Assembly: GCA_023376005.1 (NCBI GenBank)
Contig: CM042157.1
Coordinates: 53,702,012 to 53,766,011 of the forward strand
Length of the DNA stretch: 64,000 nt
Direction: 5' to 3'
Origin: Doryteuthis pealeii
Lineage: Eukaryota > Mollusca > Cephalopoda > Myopsida > Loliginidae
Below, one piece after another: positions 9,743-19,019 of this stretch. A model generated the notes under the pieces. That model was given only the letters and a program-made list of their open reading frames with translations. It did not search any database and was not told the origin of the DNA. Made by a program: the position numbers and the translations under genes. The stretch's first letter is position 1; every line of letters starts with the position of its first letter.

Positions 9743-10165
9743 AAATAAGAATAAATAAATGAAGGTACAAAATAAAGAAGATAGAAATAAGAAAAATAAA
9801 GACTAGTAAAAGAAATAGAAATAAAGAGAGTTAGAAAGAAATAGAAATAAAGAGAGGTAGAAAGAAATAGAAATAAAGACTAGTAGAAAGAAATAGAAAT
9901 AAAGAGAGGTAGAATAAAGAAACGCAGAAAACTAGAAAAAAAAAGAATAAAGAAAAGGAAATGAAAAATATCTAGAGAGACAAAAAGAAAGAAAGAATGA
10001 ACGAGGAAAAAGACAGAACAATAAATTGAACAAGAGAGAGAAAAAGACGCAGGAGAAAAAGACCAAGAATAAAAATAAGAATAATAAAAAAAGAATAACA
10101 AGACGTCGAAGAGAAAAGAAAAAAAAAGAAAAAGCGACAGAAATAATGGAAATAAGTAAAAGCGA

Positions 10166-10479
10166 ATGTGGGAGCGGATGTGGGCGGTGAAGAAACGAGA
10201 TCGTCAAGAAACTGGTTGCGATCGATTTACTCCAATTCGTACATCAGTAGGGATATTCCCCCAGGGCAGCTTCCAATGTAGGCGTCTATGTGCGTGCCTG
10301 CGTGAAGTCTACCTGTGCGTGCTTAACAACGCCAATGTTTGTCAGTATGTGTGCCTGTTGCACTTGCAACGGTTGAAGCCAAGTTTGGCACAAGGCTGCA
10401 GTTGTAGAGGGCGATTGGAGGAATTATCGACTCAAGTTCAGCAGTAAATAGTAAAATCTGATGGTTGTATAAATAGTCT
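10166..10479 (+). other. Unrecognised sequence with 93-aa open frame
   Basis: A GC-richer island after the polypurine tract holds an open frame (10,166-10,447) with many Cys and Leu residues (CRRLCACLREVYLC). I recognise no domain or signal peptide, and there is no codon-level support; the TGTGTGCGTG-like composition explains the Cys content. Probably not a gene. Confidence 0.3.
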
Positions 10480-10930
10480 TTGAGATTTTGTACAAAAGTA
10501 TTTATCTATCTAGTATCGACATAAAATAAGTACATTCCTTGCAATTAAAAGAAGTTCTTCTAAACCAAAGATACTGGGATTTTATTATTTCTAGTGGTAT
10601 ATCATACAATCAAAATGGATATTATTAGGTATTATTAATTACTCTGGGCTTACTGTCAAATCAGGTTGAAAGTACCGGTTCCTGCTAGATCACTGAAATT
10701 AAGCAGCGATGAGCCTGTTCAATACTTAGATGGTGACCAATTAAGCAACAGCTGGTACTGTAAGCAACCAGATATCAAAATGACTTGATTGGCATTAAAT
10801 GACCCGAAAAGGGTTGATATGACGTCAAACAAAGCAACCAATTAACCATTATTCATTACCATTGAAACTCTGTAACCAAAAATATGAATATGTAACAGCT
10901 GAAAAATAAGTATCTCGTGCAGAGGAGTGT
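10480..10930 (-). repeat. Family E copy interrupted by 5S-like insert
   Basis: Reverse orientation: TTCTAAACCAAAGATACTGG, TTTCTAGTGG, CAATCAAAATGGATATT, ATTAGGTATTATTAATTA, then about 190 bp of foreign sequence including 5S-like DNA, then ACTCTGTAACCAAAAATATG and AAAAATAAGTA. Confidence 0.75.
10680..10768 (+). repeat. 5S rRNA-derived sequence
   Basis: Reads TAGATCACTGAAATTAAGC, AGCGATGAGCCTGTTCAATA, CTTAGATGGTGACCAATTAA, then AGCTGGTACTGTAAGC. This follows internal and 3' parts of metazoan 5S rRNA (GATCTCGGAAGTTAAGC, GGGCCTGGTTAGTACTTGG, ATGGGTGACC, GGTGCTGTAAGC), covering the A-box/IE/C-box side. The 5' third is missing or unrecognisable, so it is a derived repeat, not a gene. Confidence 0.75.
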
Positions 10931-11100
10931 TCTTATTTTTAGACTGTTATTTATTCGTTATTTTTGGTTACAGTTTATATACTGGAGAATTTGGTGATAA
11001 ATAATACCTAATAATATCCGTTTTGATTGTATAATATTTCACTAGAAAAAAACCCATCTGATTTCTCTTCTTTTAGAAGAAAAGTAATTTTTAAAATTCT
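10931..11100 (+). repeat. Family E copy
   Basis: TTCTTATTTTTAGACTG, TTTTTGGTTACAG, TAATACCTAATAATATCCG, GATTGTATAATATTTCACTAG, TTTTAGAAGAAAAG. It abuts the reverse copy head to head, giving the fold-back arrangement. Confidence 0.75.
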
Positions 11101-11159
11101 AAAACTTGTTAGTAGTTTACTTATCTATGAACGATAAAATCTCATTGCCCATAAATAAG

Positions 11160-11200
11160 AGTACATCGGCCACCCCGACGACTTTACTTTTTTACTTTAT
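11160..11200 (+). repeat. Family D SINE 3' fragment
   Basis: CGGCCACCCCGACGACTTTACTTT matches the 3' end of the SINE at 39,044-39,280. Confidence 0.65.
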
Positions 11201-11370
11201 TTTTGTTACAGATGTATTGCAATTTTGTATGGTTACAATTTTAATGGTGTAGATTTTGGTAATAAATAACCCCAACTAATATCCGCTTTGATTGTATTAT
11301 CTTCCACTAGGAATAATCCTGCTATCTTTGGCTTAGAAAAAATTAGCATTTAATAAACATTGTTAGGTGT
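11201..11370 (+). repeat. Family E fragment
   Basis: GTAATAAATAACCCCAACT, AATATCCGCTTTGATTG, TTCCACTAGGAATAATCC, TTTGGCTTAGAAAAAATTAGC. Confidence 0.7.
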
Positions 11371-11385
11371 ACTTATTCATGAGTG

Positions 11386-11388
<3 letters not shown>

Positions 11389-11432
<44 letters not shown>

Positions 11433-11445
11433 AGAGAGAGAGACT
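11389..11445. repeat. (TA)n(GA)n compound microsatellite
   Basis: TA run followed by a GGGAGAGAGAGAGA run. Confidence 0.95.
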
Positions 11446-11451
11446 ATTCCA

Positions 11452-11550
11452 GTATTGCTTATTGTTTACTAAGCTTAGTTTAGTTTGGCACAAGGCAAAC
11501 ATTAAGGGTCACCGGGTATGTATCGAACTCACTACAGTTGCACTATGATA
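11452..11550 (-). repeat. Family B SINE
   Basis: Reverse of the family consensus: TTTACTAAGCTTAGTTTAG, TTTGGCACAAGGC, GGTCACCGGGTATG, ATCGAACTCACTACAGTTGC. Confidence 0.7.
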
Positions 11551-11742
11551 AACTCCTATATTTCTAGATATACATATACATAGACCTGTTTTATATTTCG
11601 GCTACTTCCTCGCCAATGTTGTTAATTGCTGATCGATCCTTGGTCAAAAGTAAAACAGAGAATACTGATTTTCGAGGCCTGCAAATTTTGCCATTTAAAG
11701 GATTGACGAATGACCACCGCCTTTTTTTTAATAGCCCTAAGC

Positions 11743-11778
11743 TTATTTATTTATTTATTTATTTATATATATATATAG
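11743..11778. repeat. (TTTA)n(TA)n microsatellite
   Basis: TTATTTATTTATTTAT followed by TA repeats, just upstream of a family B head. Confidence 0.9.
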
Positions 11779-11885
11779 TCACTTCACATGGTGTAATGGT
11801 TAGCAAGCTAGATTAACATACCATTGGTAGCGAGTTCGATTCTTACGGGGCTGATTCTCACTGTAAAAACTCCCCAGCCACGTGC
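11779..11885 (+). repeat. Family B SINE, tRNA-like head
   Basis: ATGGTGTAATGGTTAGCAAGC (A-box-like TGGTGTAATGG) followed by GCGAGTTCGATTCTTACGG (B-box-like). Spacing fits a tRNA-derived Pol III promoter. The 3' part is lost into a reversed family C copy. Confidence 0.7.
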
Positions 11886-11894
11886 AGGAAGCGA

Positions 11895-12088
11895 CAGAAA
11901 GTCAGTTTTTAAACGGCGTACAATTGATTTAAACTCAGTGTTTTCTTTCTTCTAGACCGGTTACCATAAAAAAAGTTTATGTGTCCAGTCTCTCACTTTG
12001 TACCCAAACGGAGACGGGGGAATAGTTAGATTCATGCCTTTCCCAAGAGTATTATTGGTATGAGAAAAACAAACTGCTTCGTCAAGGA
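11895..12088 (-). repeat. Family C SINE
   Basis: Reverse of the consensus: TTTTTAAACGGCGTACAATT, CTTCTAGACCGG, GGGGGAATAGTTAGATTCATG, CTTTCCCAAGAGTATTATTGG, AAACTGCTTCGTCAAGGATTT. It sits between family B segments, a nested insertion. Confidence 0.7.
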
Positions 12089-12275
12089 TTTGATTCTCAC
12101 TGTGCGCCAAATATTTTGGCTTTGTGCCACAACTAAGTAAATAACTATCCGAGTCTGCTCATTATCTGCGTTGTGTAATGGGTAACAAGCAAGGCTAGCA
12201 AAACATTATTAGTTTGATTCTTACAGGGCGCTCCATTGTTTTGACCTTGTGTCACAACTAAACTAAATGTAGCAA
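12089..12275 (+). repeat. Family B SINE, two partial copies in tandem
   Basis: First a 3' part (GATTCTCACTGTGCGCC, GGCTTTGTGCCACAACTAAG), then a copy with head and tail (GTGTAATGGGTAACAAGC, GTTTGATTCTTACAGGGCGC, ACCTTGTGTCACAACTAAAC). Confidence 0.65.
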
Positions 12276-12299
12276 ATGACACAAGGATTAGATACGTAC

Positions 12300-12640
12300 G
12301 TTTATATTTACATTTTTGTGTAATTGTTTTTTCAGTTTTTTCCACACAGTTATAATATTAAGTATACCTATATAATACAAATAATTTACAAACAGATCTA
12401 TTTGACCCATACATGAGACCCAAACAGATACTACCACTCCGGGTCAGAGTGGAGTAATGGCCATGAAGGGGTAACTCCTCATTCCCTAGAGCTTCAGAAC
12501 TGAAGCTTCACCATCAGATGAAGTTGAGTGTCATACGAAGGAGACATCTCTTTTTTGGGGTGATGGTGGAGGTTATACCCTTCTGCGGGGGATACAGCGT
12601 ATTATCTGTCCTGCCAACAGGGCGGACCGCTTTCATAAGG
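12300..12640 (+). repeat. Family A element without its hairpin head
   Basis: Begins in the VNTR region (CACACAGTTATAATATTAAG, CCTATATAATACAAATAAT) and continues through the complete body (CAGATCTATTTGACCCATA, ATACTACCACTCCGGGTC, CACCATCAGATGAAG, CCCTTCTGCGGGGGATAC) to GCCAACAGGGCGG. Confidence 0.8.
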
Positions 12641-12934
12641 AAGACGCGTACAATACAATTTTTCTGCCTCTCATTTCTATACTAATTAATTTTGTGCCGG
12701 GTATTGACTAAATTTAGAGCATCTCTATTGATCTGTGCACAACCCTTTTTTCCTCAAACTGCCGCGGGACTCTCTAAGACATGGACACTAATGGATCTTA
12801 CATTGCAATGCTGTCCAAAGATCTGTTGGCAAGGAATTTGATTTTGGAGTTGTCTTTCTTTTCGATTCGTTGTCCTGGCCAAGATGACACAGTCCATAAA
12901 TAAGTACACTCCTAACAATTCTTTTATATTATTT
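12641..12934. other. Unassigned sequence
   Basis: No repeat family, RNA or coding signal recognised. Confidence 0.4.
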
Positions 12935-13196
12935 GTTTGTTATGCTTCCTTGGATATCTATCTTTCTATCTTCTCACATCAACCTAAAAAAAGATGAAAA
13001 AAGAGAATCTTTGCACAAATCATATATACAATATCTATATATTAATACTCTTGTTCCCTAATCTTCCGACCGTTATCATCTTGCAACATCATCTGGTTAA
13101 AATGAGACCGTTCAAATCGTCCAAAATGAAATGCAAAAATATAAATCCTGATTATCTGGTGTCGCTTATCCGTCGAATTCTTGTTATGCTATACAG

Positions 13197-13197
13197 A

Positions 13198-13239
<42 letters not shown>
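13197..13239. repeat. (TA)n(GA)n compound microsatellite
   Basis: TA run to 13,220, then (GA)9. The GA side touches an RLE-LINE 3' end. Confidence 0.95.
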
Positions 13240-13352
13240 TTATATCAAGATTATTATACTTTTACATCTTGAACTATTTTGCAATAGCTCTTAAGTAAAC
13301 ATATCAAAGATTATAATAATTAAATTGTCATATTGTGGTATATGAACAAGTC
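13240..13352 (-). pseudogene. RLE-type LINE 3' UTR fragment
   Basis: Matches the reverse complement of 18,815-18,925 (shared AATAGCTCTTAAGTA, CATATCAAA, TATACTTTTTACAT-like). On the minus strand it ends precisely at a (CT)n tract, exactly as the 18.9-kb copy does. Confidence 0.7.
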
Positions 13353-13829
13353 CTGCTTGTATAATATTAAAACAATATCTATATATAAATCAAATTCCTT
13401 TAAGTAATTTATCCGACAGTTTCCCAAAATGCTCTCTTAAATTCCCCTTCTTCCTATTATTTCTGAAATCCTCAATTCAATTAATCCTTTTTTTATACTA
13501 TTGCTGTTTTTGTTTTTTCGTTTTTGTTTTTAACTCTGATTAGGCAATTTGTTAAAAAATATAGAATTCTATTCTATTAGTTAAAAATAAATTTAATTGT
13601 CTAATAGATTTACTTTTTAAAATTTATCGTGACAGTAAATTTCCACTTCAAGAAAGACATTAAAACATGTCTATCATAATTAATTATTTTGAAAGTTTCA
13701 GTTAGATCACCTTTCATTCTTCTTTCTAGTAAAGTAGATAATCATAATTTCTCTAATCTCTTTTGTAACTGTAATCTTTTTCCTTTTATTAGTTTTGTCA
13801 CTCTTCCTTGAATACCACGTAATCTTAAT

Positions 13830-14335
13830 ATACAAAGATACAATGTTGTAGAGTTTGGTAGAAAATAATACCTAATAATATCCGTTTTCATAGTTTAATC
13901 TTCTACAAGAAATGATAGAGACTACTTTTATATCTTTTATTTTATTTAAAAAAAATTAAAACCCTGAAAATAATAACTCGCCTTATAATTATTTTCATAA
14001 AAGTTGATTTTCTTCTAAATTAGAGATATAAGGTTTTTATTATTCATAATGGGACGCATATAATCAAAACGGATATTATTAGGTATCATTATCATTAAAA
14101 CTCTATAACTGAAAAATATGGTGCAGCCTAAAAATAAGCATACCTCTTATATATTCCGTAAGAGTGTACTTATTTTTGGACTGATATATATTCGTATTTT
14201 TGATAAGTTTCAATGTTGTTGAATTTAGGAATAAATAACACCTAATAATATCCGTTTGATTGTCTAATGTTCAACTAGTAATAATAAAAATCTGATATTT
14301 CTGATTTAGAAAAATATTAGCTTAAAAATTAGTAC
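13830..14335. repeat. Family E fold-back element
   Basis: Left arm 13,840-13,925 (AGAGTTTGGTAGAAAATAAT, ACCTAATAATATCCG) and right arm about 14,010-14,115 in reverse (TTTTATTATTCATAATGGG, AAACGGATATTATTAGG, AACTCTATAACTGAAAAATA), followed by a further forward unit to 14,335. This is the clearest example that the family is built from opposed arms. Confidence 0.75.
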
Positions 14336-14504
14336 TCAGTCAAACAGTTTTCATATCTAAAAACATTGCATTGCTTGATGATTGAGGTAGTTGAGTATTT
14401 CTCACCAACACCATTGATTAGTGTGATGATGATGATTGTGTATGTGTGTTGTGTGTTATAGTTACATGGTATCAAGCATATTTGCATCCTGGGCGATAAC
14501 ACTG

Positions 14505-14605
14505 GTCAACACGATTTTGTTTTTTTATAGCTAATTTGATGGTGCTGATTCTGAAAATGACCGTAGTTTTTTTCAGGGTTAACTATCGTTTTTTCTCTAC
14601 TGAAA
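14505..14605 (+). repeat. Left copy of ~100-bp inverted pair
   Basis: TGGTCAACACGATTTTGTTT, TAATTTGATGGTGCTGATTC and TGAAAATGACCGTAGTTTTT correspond, in reverse, to about 15,845-15,958. The intervening 1.2 kb may be the interior of a decayed DNA transposon; I see no transposase in it. Confidence 0.55.
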
Positions 14606-14871
14606 TTGTTCATTTTTTGAAAAAAAATCAATAAAAAAAGATCAATTTACGATCTTCGCTGATCAAAAAATTTAGTAAATAAAGGTCGTAGAAACCCATC
14701 AATTTTCAGGTAGGCCGAACAATTTATACCAACCACCTGAAATAAACTATTTTTATAAGAAAAAATGTTTTTGTGTCAAGAGTTTTAAAATAGAACTATT
14801 GAATTTTTCCAATTTATCGCCAAAATTCAAATTAACTGATAAACTTTTAGTCATACACCTGATAATTAAGG

Positions 14872-14874
<3 letters not shown>

Positions 14875-14909
<35 letters not shown>
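14875..14909. repeat. (CA)n microsatellite
   Basis: Uninterrupted CA dinucleotides. Confidence 0.95.
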
Positions 14910-15321
14910 CAATAAAACCCTATAATCTTTTGTTTGATATTCATAAATTCATTCCATCACTTTTATCCCTTAAATACGGAAGGAAACCCAGCACATTGTG
15001 AGTTTTTGTTTTCACAGTTGAAAAAAAAACTCCAACTAAAGACAACCCAATTGTACATGATGAATAAAAAAAATGGTTTCATTATAACATCTCGCCGTTT
15101 ATGTTGTTAATTTGAAATCTCCCTCTGTTTTGAAGCTGTTTTTCGAATGCGTTCGAATGTTGTAGAGTTTCAAGTTTAAGTTTTGCTAGAGCAAACTCTG
15201 CAGACCGATGCTGGCAACAAAAACACTCAGTGAATATTTTGCTATTGATGTATGTGTTAATGGTATCATGGCATATATGGTTTCCTTATTACTTTTTGTA
15301 TTCTTGGTGTGATTAACCAGA

Positions 15322-15369
15322 AATCACATGGCTATTTCAGGAGAATTTGAGATTCATAGCCATGTGATT
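15322..15369. repeat. Hairpin with perfect 14-bp arms
   Basis: AATCACATGGCTAT (15,322-15,335) and ATAGCCATGTGATT (15,356-15,369) around a 20-nt loop. Confidence 0.85.
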
Positions 15370-15844
15370 ACTAGAATATATCACAGTTGTCTTGTGAAAT
15401 CCCCATTACATTAATTAAACTACTGTTAGTGGGACAAACGAATAATGGCTGAATACAGCTGGAGTATCAAATGGGACTTAAATAACATTGAAATTGACAG
15501 TCAAGAAAGAGAAAATTATTACCATAGTTCTTATTCACGAAGATTTTATTTCTGCTGTTAATTTATCAAACTATTTGATGAAAATACTAGTTGGTTTTAG
15601 TATATTCAATGTGTCATTTTTTAAAACTTAGGGTTGATTGTTATTGCAAAAATAGTATTTCTCAATTAGCAGACCAATATTTCATTGGTTTAAATACAAA
15701 TTGAGAGCTTTCTACGATTTTACTTTTGAGATGATTTTACTTTATAGCCCTCGCTCAATATTATGTATGCAGGAAACAAATGAAAAAATGCTTTTTTTCC
15801 CCAAATGACGCATTTCTGTACAACAAAAACTGTTGCTAACCAAG

Positions 15845-15958
15845 AAAACGTAAGATCATTTTCAGATTCAGTGCCCTCAAATTAACCAAAGAAAAAAGAA
15901 AAAAAAAGAAGATTTTTGGTATTTCGACACCATTTCAAAATTTTGTTGTTGACTAGTA
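15845..15958 (-). repeat. Right copy of ~100-bp inverted pair
   Basis: In reverse: GTCAACAACAAAATTTTG, TTAATTTGAGGGCACTGAAT, CTGAAAATGATCTTACG, matching 14,505-14,605 with moderate divergence. Confidence 0.55.
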
Positions 15959-15973
15959 TAATTAATATATCTA

Positions 15974-16171
15974 TGAGGGTTGAGTGAAAATTTCAAAGGC
16001 TGACCAAGATACTCTCATCGAATGAGATCAAATAAGGTTTATTTTTCAACATAGTTCCCCATGAGGTCCATACACTTTTTCCATCGGTGTTGCAGTGCTT
16101 AGATTCTATTTGTAAAAAATAATCAACAGCACATATGACGTCATGATATGAATTTTTTCAGCCCACCCTCG
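15974..16171 (-). mobile_element. Miniature mariner-like element (deletion derivative)
   Basis: About 198 bp with imperfect terminal inverted repeats (TGAGGGTTGAGTGAAAA on the left, CGAGGGTGGGCTGAAAA on the right when reversed) and TA on both sides, as expected for the Tc1/mariner target duplication. On the minus strand it retains the last codons of a mariner transposase, HRWKKCMDLMGNYVEK followed by a stop (about 16,085-16,040). The DDD catalytic core is absent, so it could move only in trans, if at all. Confidence 0.8.
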
Positions 16172-16189
16172 TAGTTTATCTATCTAGTT

Positions 16190-16400
16190 AAAAAAAACTT
16201 GTGATATCAGTTTTGATTGAATAATGTTTCAAAAGAAGTAATAGAAATTTGATGTTTGTGATTTGAAAAAATTAACCGTTTATGAAAAATGTTAGTCGTG
16301 TACTTATTTATGGGCAATTATCTATCTAGTTTTGTAATAAACATTAGCTTACGATATCTGTTTTGATTGTATAATGTTAAATAAAAACAAGCCTGATGTT
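16190..16400 (+). repeat. Family E fragments
   Basis: Two decayed pieces with ATATCAGTTTTGATTG, ATAATGTTTCAAAAG, GATTTGAAAAAATTA and a second TACGATATCTGTTTTGATTG. Confidence 0.55.
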
Positions 16401-16404
16401 TGAG

Positions 16405-16665
16405 ATTAAAAAGAAACAACTGTTACAACACTTTCTAGATAAATTTCAGACCCAAAAAATCAAACAAAAAATAACCCGGAAAGGAAGAAAAATAGCATCA
16501 GCCTACAACATATCAAAACACTGTAACCTTTGCCAAGAAGGGGGAAATAGTCATAATCATTTTCCCAGAACAAAAAACTACTTAAAACACGATTAGAACT
16601 CATATCTAAATGTAAGCATTAAAACAAATTCTTACCAAACCATCTGCAAAGACTAAAATAAAATG
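16405..16665 (+). pseudogene. C-terminal fragment of GIY-YIG-type retroelement protein
   Basis: Open from 16,396 to 16,596: FQTQKIKQKITRKGRKIASA, then YNISKHCNLCQEGG, FPRTKNYLKHD; after a stop or frameshift, TRLELISKCKH and NKFLPNHL follow (about 16,588-16,650). This matches the conserved tail (CNLC, then the NKR-ELISKCRH-NKF pattern) following a GIY-YIG nuclease in metazoan RT elements I know. Assignment is by memory of the motif; the nuclease itself is not present. Confidence 0.5.
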
Positions 16666-16782
16666 AATAAATAAATGAGTAAAATAGTGAAAAAATAATA
16701 AATTCATAAAATAAATAATATAACATACACTAGAAACACAATAAATTAAACATAGAAAGGAAATTAGTTAAAAATCACAGCA

Positions 16783-16858
<76 letters not shown>
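16783..16858. repeat. (TA)n(GA)n compound microsatellite
   Basis: TA run with one break, then (GA)10. Confidence 0.95.
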
Positions 16859-17054
16859 CGGCTAAATAATACGATGTATAAACTAGAACGTCCTTCCCAA
16901 ACTAAAATATCATTCCCAACATGTTCCACAGATTTAAATACCCTTCTCAAGATGCACCGTACAAACAGTATATAAAGAAAAATACACACGTCAGTTACAT
17001 TTGTTTTAATGAATGCATAGTCGAGAGACCTTGTCTATGGTACCCTAATATATA

Positions 17055-17185
17055 TTATCGGTATTTACTAAGCTTTGCTTAGTTGTGACAAAAAAATAAC
17101 GCATGCATGGAGCACCTAGTGAGACACGAACTCACTAGTAATGGCTTGTTAATCTAGTTTGCTCGCCATTACACCGCGATATATA
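17055..17185 (-). repeat. Family B SINE
   Basis: Minus strand: CGCGGTGTAATGGCGAGCAA (A-box-like), GTGAGTTCGTGTCTCACTAG (B-box region), then CAACTAAGCAAAGCTTAGTA at the 3' side. Confidence 0.7.
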
Positions 17186-17274
17186 AGTATGTTCTTATAA
17201 ATCTATTTATCTTAGTCCATTCCTATCTATCTCTTTCTGCGCATGTCTATCTCAGTAATACTCTTCGTTTACTA

Positions 17275-17360
17275 AATATTCTCTGTCTCTCTGTCTCTCT
17301 GTCTGTCTCTCTGTCTCTCTTAACGGCCCTGTGTCAAGCTAAGCTCAGGAGATACCTATC

Positions 17361-17393
<33 letters not shown>

Positions 17394-17400
17394 GTGTGTG
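17275..17400. repeat. (CTCTGT)n and (TG)n microsatellites
   Basis: CTGTCTCT repeats (17,281-17,320) and a TG run (17,364-17,400), separated by ~45 bp of mixed sequence. Confidence 0.85.
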
Positions 17401-17984
17401 AGAGAGCTGTTCCAACATGAACTTGCAAAATATTTCAGATTTTTTGTTTGTTTTTGGAACGTAGTGCGTACACGACTGATTTGATCTACAGATGCCTACG
17501 TACGAGAAGACGCATCGATTCTTTGTGTGTCTTCGATTTTCTCTGATTGTTCGCTGTGCTGGTGTGTCTGTATAGTCAAGATTTGTGTATGTGTGTGTGT
17601 CCCTATTTGTGTGCATTGTTCCTGTGCGCATATATGCATATCTATGTGTCCGTGTGTAAAGTGTACACACCACTATTTCTCTGGGAATTGTTATTGTTTC
17701 TGTTCCTACGCACGCTTTCGGCAGATGCAAAAGTTTTCAGTGCGAAGCAATGTTGAAGAAATCTTAGAAGCGTCTTTATAGATTGCTCCTTTTTATTGCT
17801 TGTGCGATCAGTCGACTGTAGTACGCTGCTACTAACACATGTGCAGTGGGAATTTTAAATCCGCAAGATTATTGTGCCGAACCATGTATTAATAATATAT
17901 TCGATTCATAGATTGTTTTTAGACGTGAGTAAGTTTTCGAGTAAAGGTCTGTAAATAAAAACAAAGAAATGGAAATAATTCTGA
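17401..17984. other. Unassigned sequence with TG-rich open frames
   Basis: Cys/Val-rich frames on the plus strand (17,527-17,781) and a His/Thr-rich one on the minus strand come from TGTGTG-like stretches. No domain recognised. Confidence 0.4.
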
Positions 17985-18922
17985 TACACCCTGATATTTA
18001 TATGGACACTTCAAACGACAAATTGGAGAGGTTGCACGTGAAAAGACTTGGACATGGTTGAGAAAAGGAAACTTCAAAAGAGAAACTGAATCACTAATAA
18101 TTGCTGCACAAAATAATGCCATAAGGACAAACTATATCAAAGCAAAAATTGATAAGACCCAACAAAAAATAAATGTAGACTATGCGGTAACAGAGATGAG
18201 ACTGTAAACCATGTACTATGCGAATGTAGCAAACTAGCACAACGAGAATACAAAATTAGGCACTACTGGGTTGGAAAGTTGATCCACAGGGAATTATGCA
18301 AAAAATTGAATTTTGACCATACAACAAAATGATATATGCATATACCAGAAACTGTTCTTCAGAATGAAACGCTCTCCGGGACTTTGAGATAAAAACGGAT
18401 CACCTTATCCCAGCAAGGAGACCTGGCCTAGTGTTGATTAACAAAAAAAGAAAGAACTTGTCAACTGGTGGATTTTGCAGTTCCAGCAGATCACAGGGTG
18501 GAGATGAAGGAAAACGAAAAGATGGACAAATACCTGGACCTTGCTAGAGAACTGAAAAAGATATGGAATATGAAAGTCAAAGAGATACCAATTGTAGTTA
18601 GTGCACTTGGAACGGCCCCAAAAGGCTTGGGGAAAAGACTGAAAACTTTGGAAATCAGAGGATGAATTGAGACCATCCAGAATACTGCACTGCTGCAATC
18701 TGCCAGAATACTCAGAAGACTCCTGGAGACCTGAGGAGACTTGTTGTCTCTCAGACTTCAATGAAATACCATCAGCTAACGTTGGTGTGAAGAACTCCAT
18801 AATTACTAATGGAAATTGTGGATATACCATTGTATGCTATTTCAAAAATTACAACGTTTGATATGTATACTTAAGAGCTATTAGCAATAGTTCAAATGTA
18901 AAAAGTATACTAATCTTGATTC

Positions 18923-18925
<3 letters not shown>
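17985..18925 (+). pseudogene. RLE-type (R2/R4-like) LINE, 3' half
   Basis: WTWLRKGNFKRETESLIIAA (about 18,045) is followed by frameshifted zinc-knuckle sequence (CGDRDETVNHV-like). Then DFEIKTDHLIPARR, PGLVLINKK and, from about 18,468, DFAVPADHRVEMKENEK (PD-(D/E)xK-like restriction nuclease; the canonical PD appears as PG), and LKKIWNMKVKEIPIVV..ALGT. The C-terminal DLRRL region and a ~110-bp 3' UTR follow, ending exactly at (CT)n. Several frameshifts; not functional. Confidence 0.75.

Positions 18926-18967
<42 letters not shown>
18925..18967. repeat. (CT)n microsatellite at LINE 3' end
   Basis: About 21 CT units immediately after the LINE 3' UTR. Confidence 0.95.
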
Positions 18968-18969
<2 letters not shown>

Positions 18970-19019
18970 TTCTTTTCATTCCATTGAAACAGATTAGCAT
19001 TATTGCTTTCGCTTCTCCT

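Larger units (their letters stand above)
7689..10165 (+). repeat. 2.5-kb polypurine (GAAA-rich) tract
   Basis: The plus strand is overwhelmingly A and G (AAGAAAGAAAAAGA-like) for about 2.5 kb, broken by a SINE at 9,640-9,742 and a mixed stretch near 7,790-8,000. The F/S/L-rich minus-strand frames here are the complement of this composition and not genes. No unit is strictly periodic except at 8,140-8,670. Confidence 0.9.
12935..13830 (-). pseudogene. CR1/Jockey-type LINE 3' end, split by other repeats
   Basis: Minus strand. 13,370-13,830 matches the C-terminal ORF and 12,935-13,045 the 3' UTR of the LINE at 44,385-45,575 (shared TATCTTCTCACATCAACCT, GAGAATCTTTGCACA, TACTATTGCTGTTTTTG, AGTTTCA.TTAGATCACCT). 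Between them lie (TA)n(GA)n and a fragment of the 3' UTR of the RLE-type LINE. Multiple stops. Confidence 0.7.

Noticed and set aside
8305..10207. F/S/L-rich open frames that look like membrane proteins
   Set aside because: They are the complement of the polypurine tract; hydrophobicity follows from TTT/TCT codons.
17356..17781. Cys-rich and His/Thr-rich frames on opposite strands, suggestive of a secreted Cys-rich peptide
   Set aside because: Composition comes from TGTGTG/CACACA runs; no signal peptide or conserved spacing.
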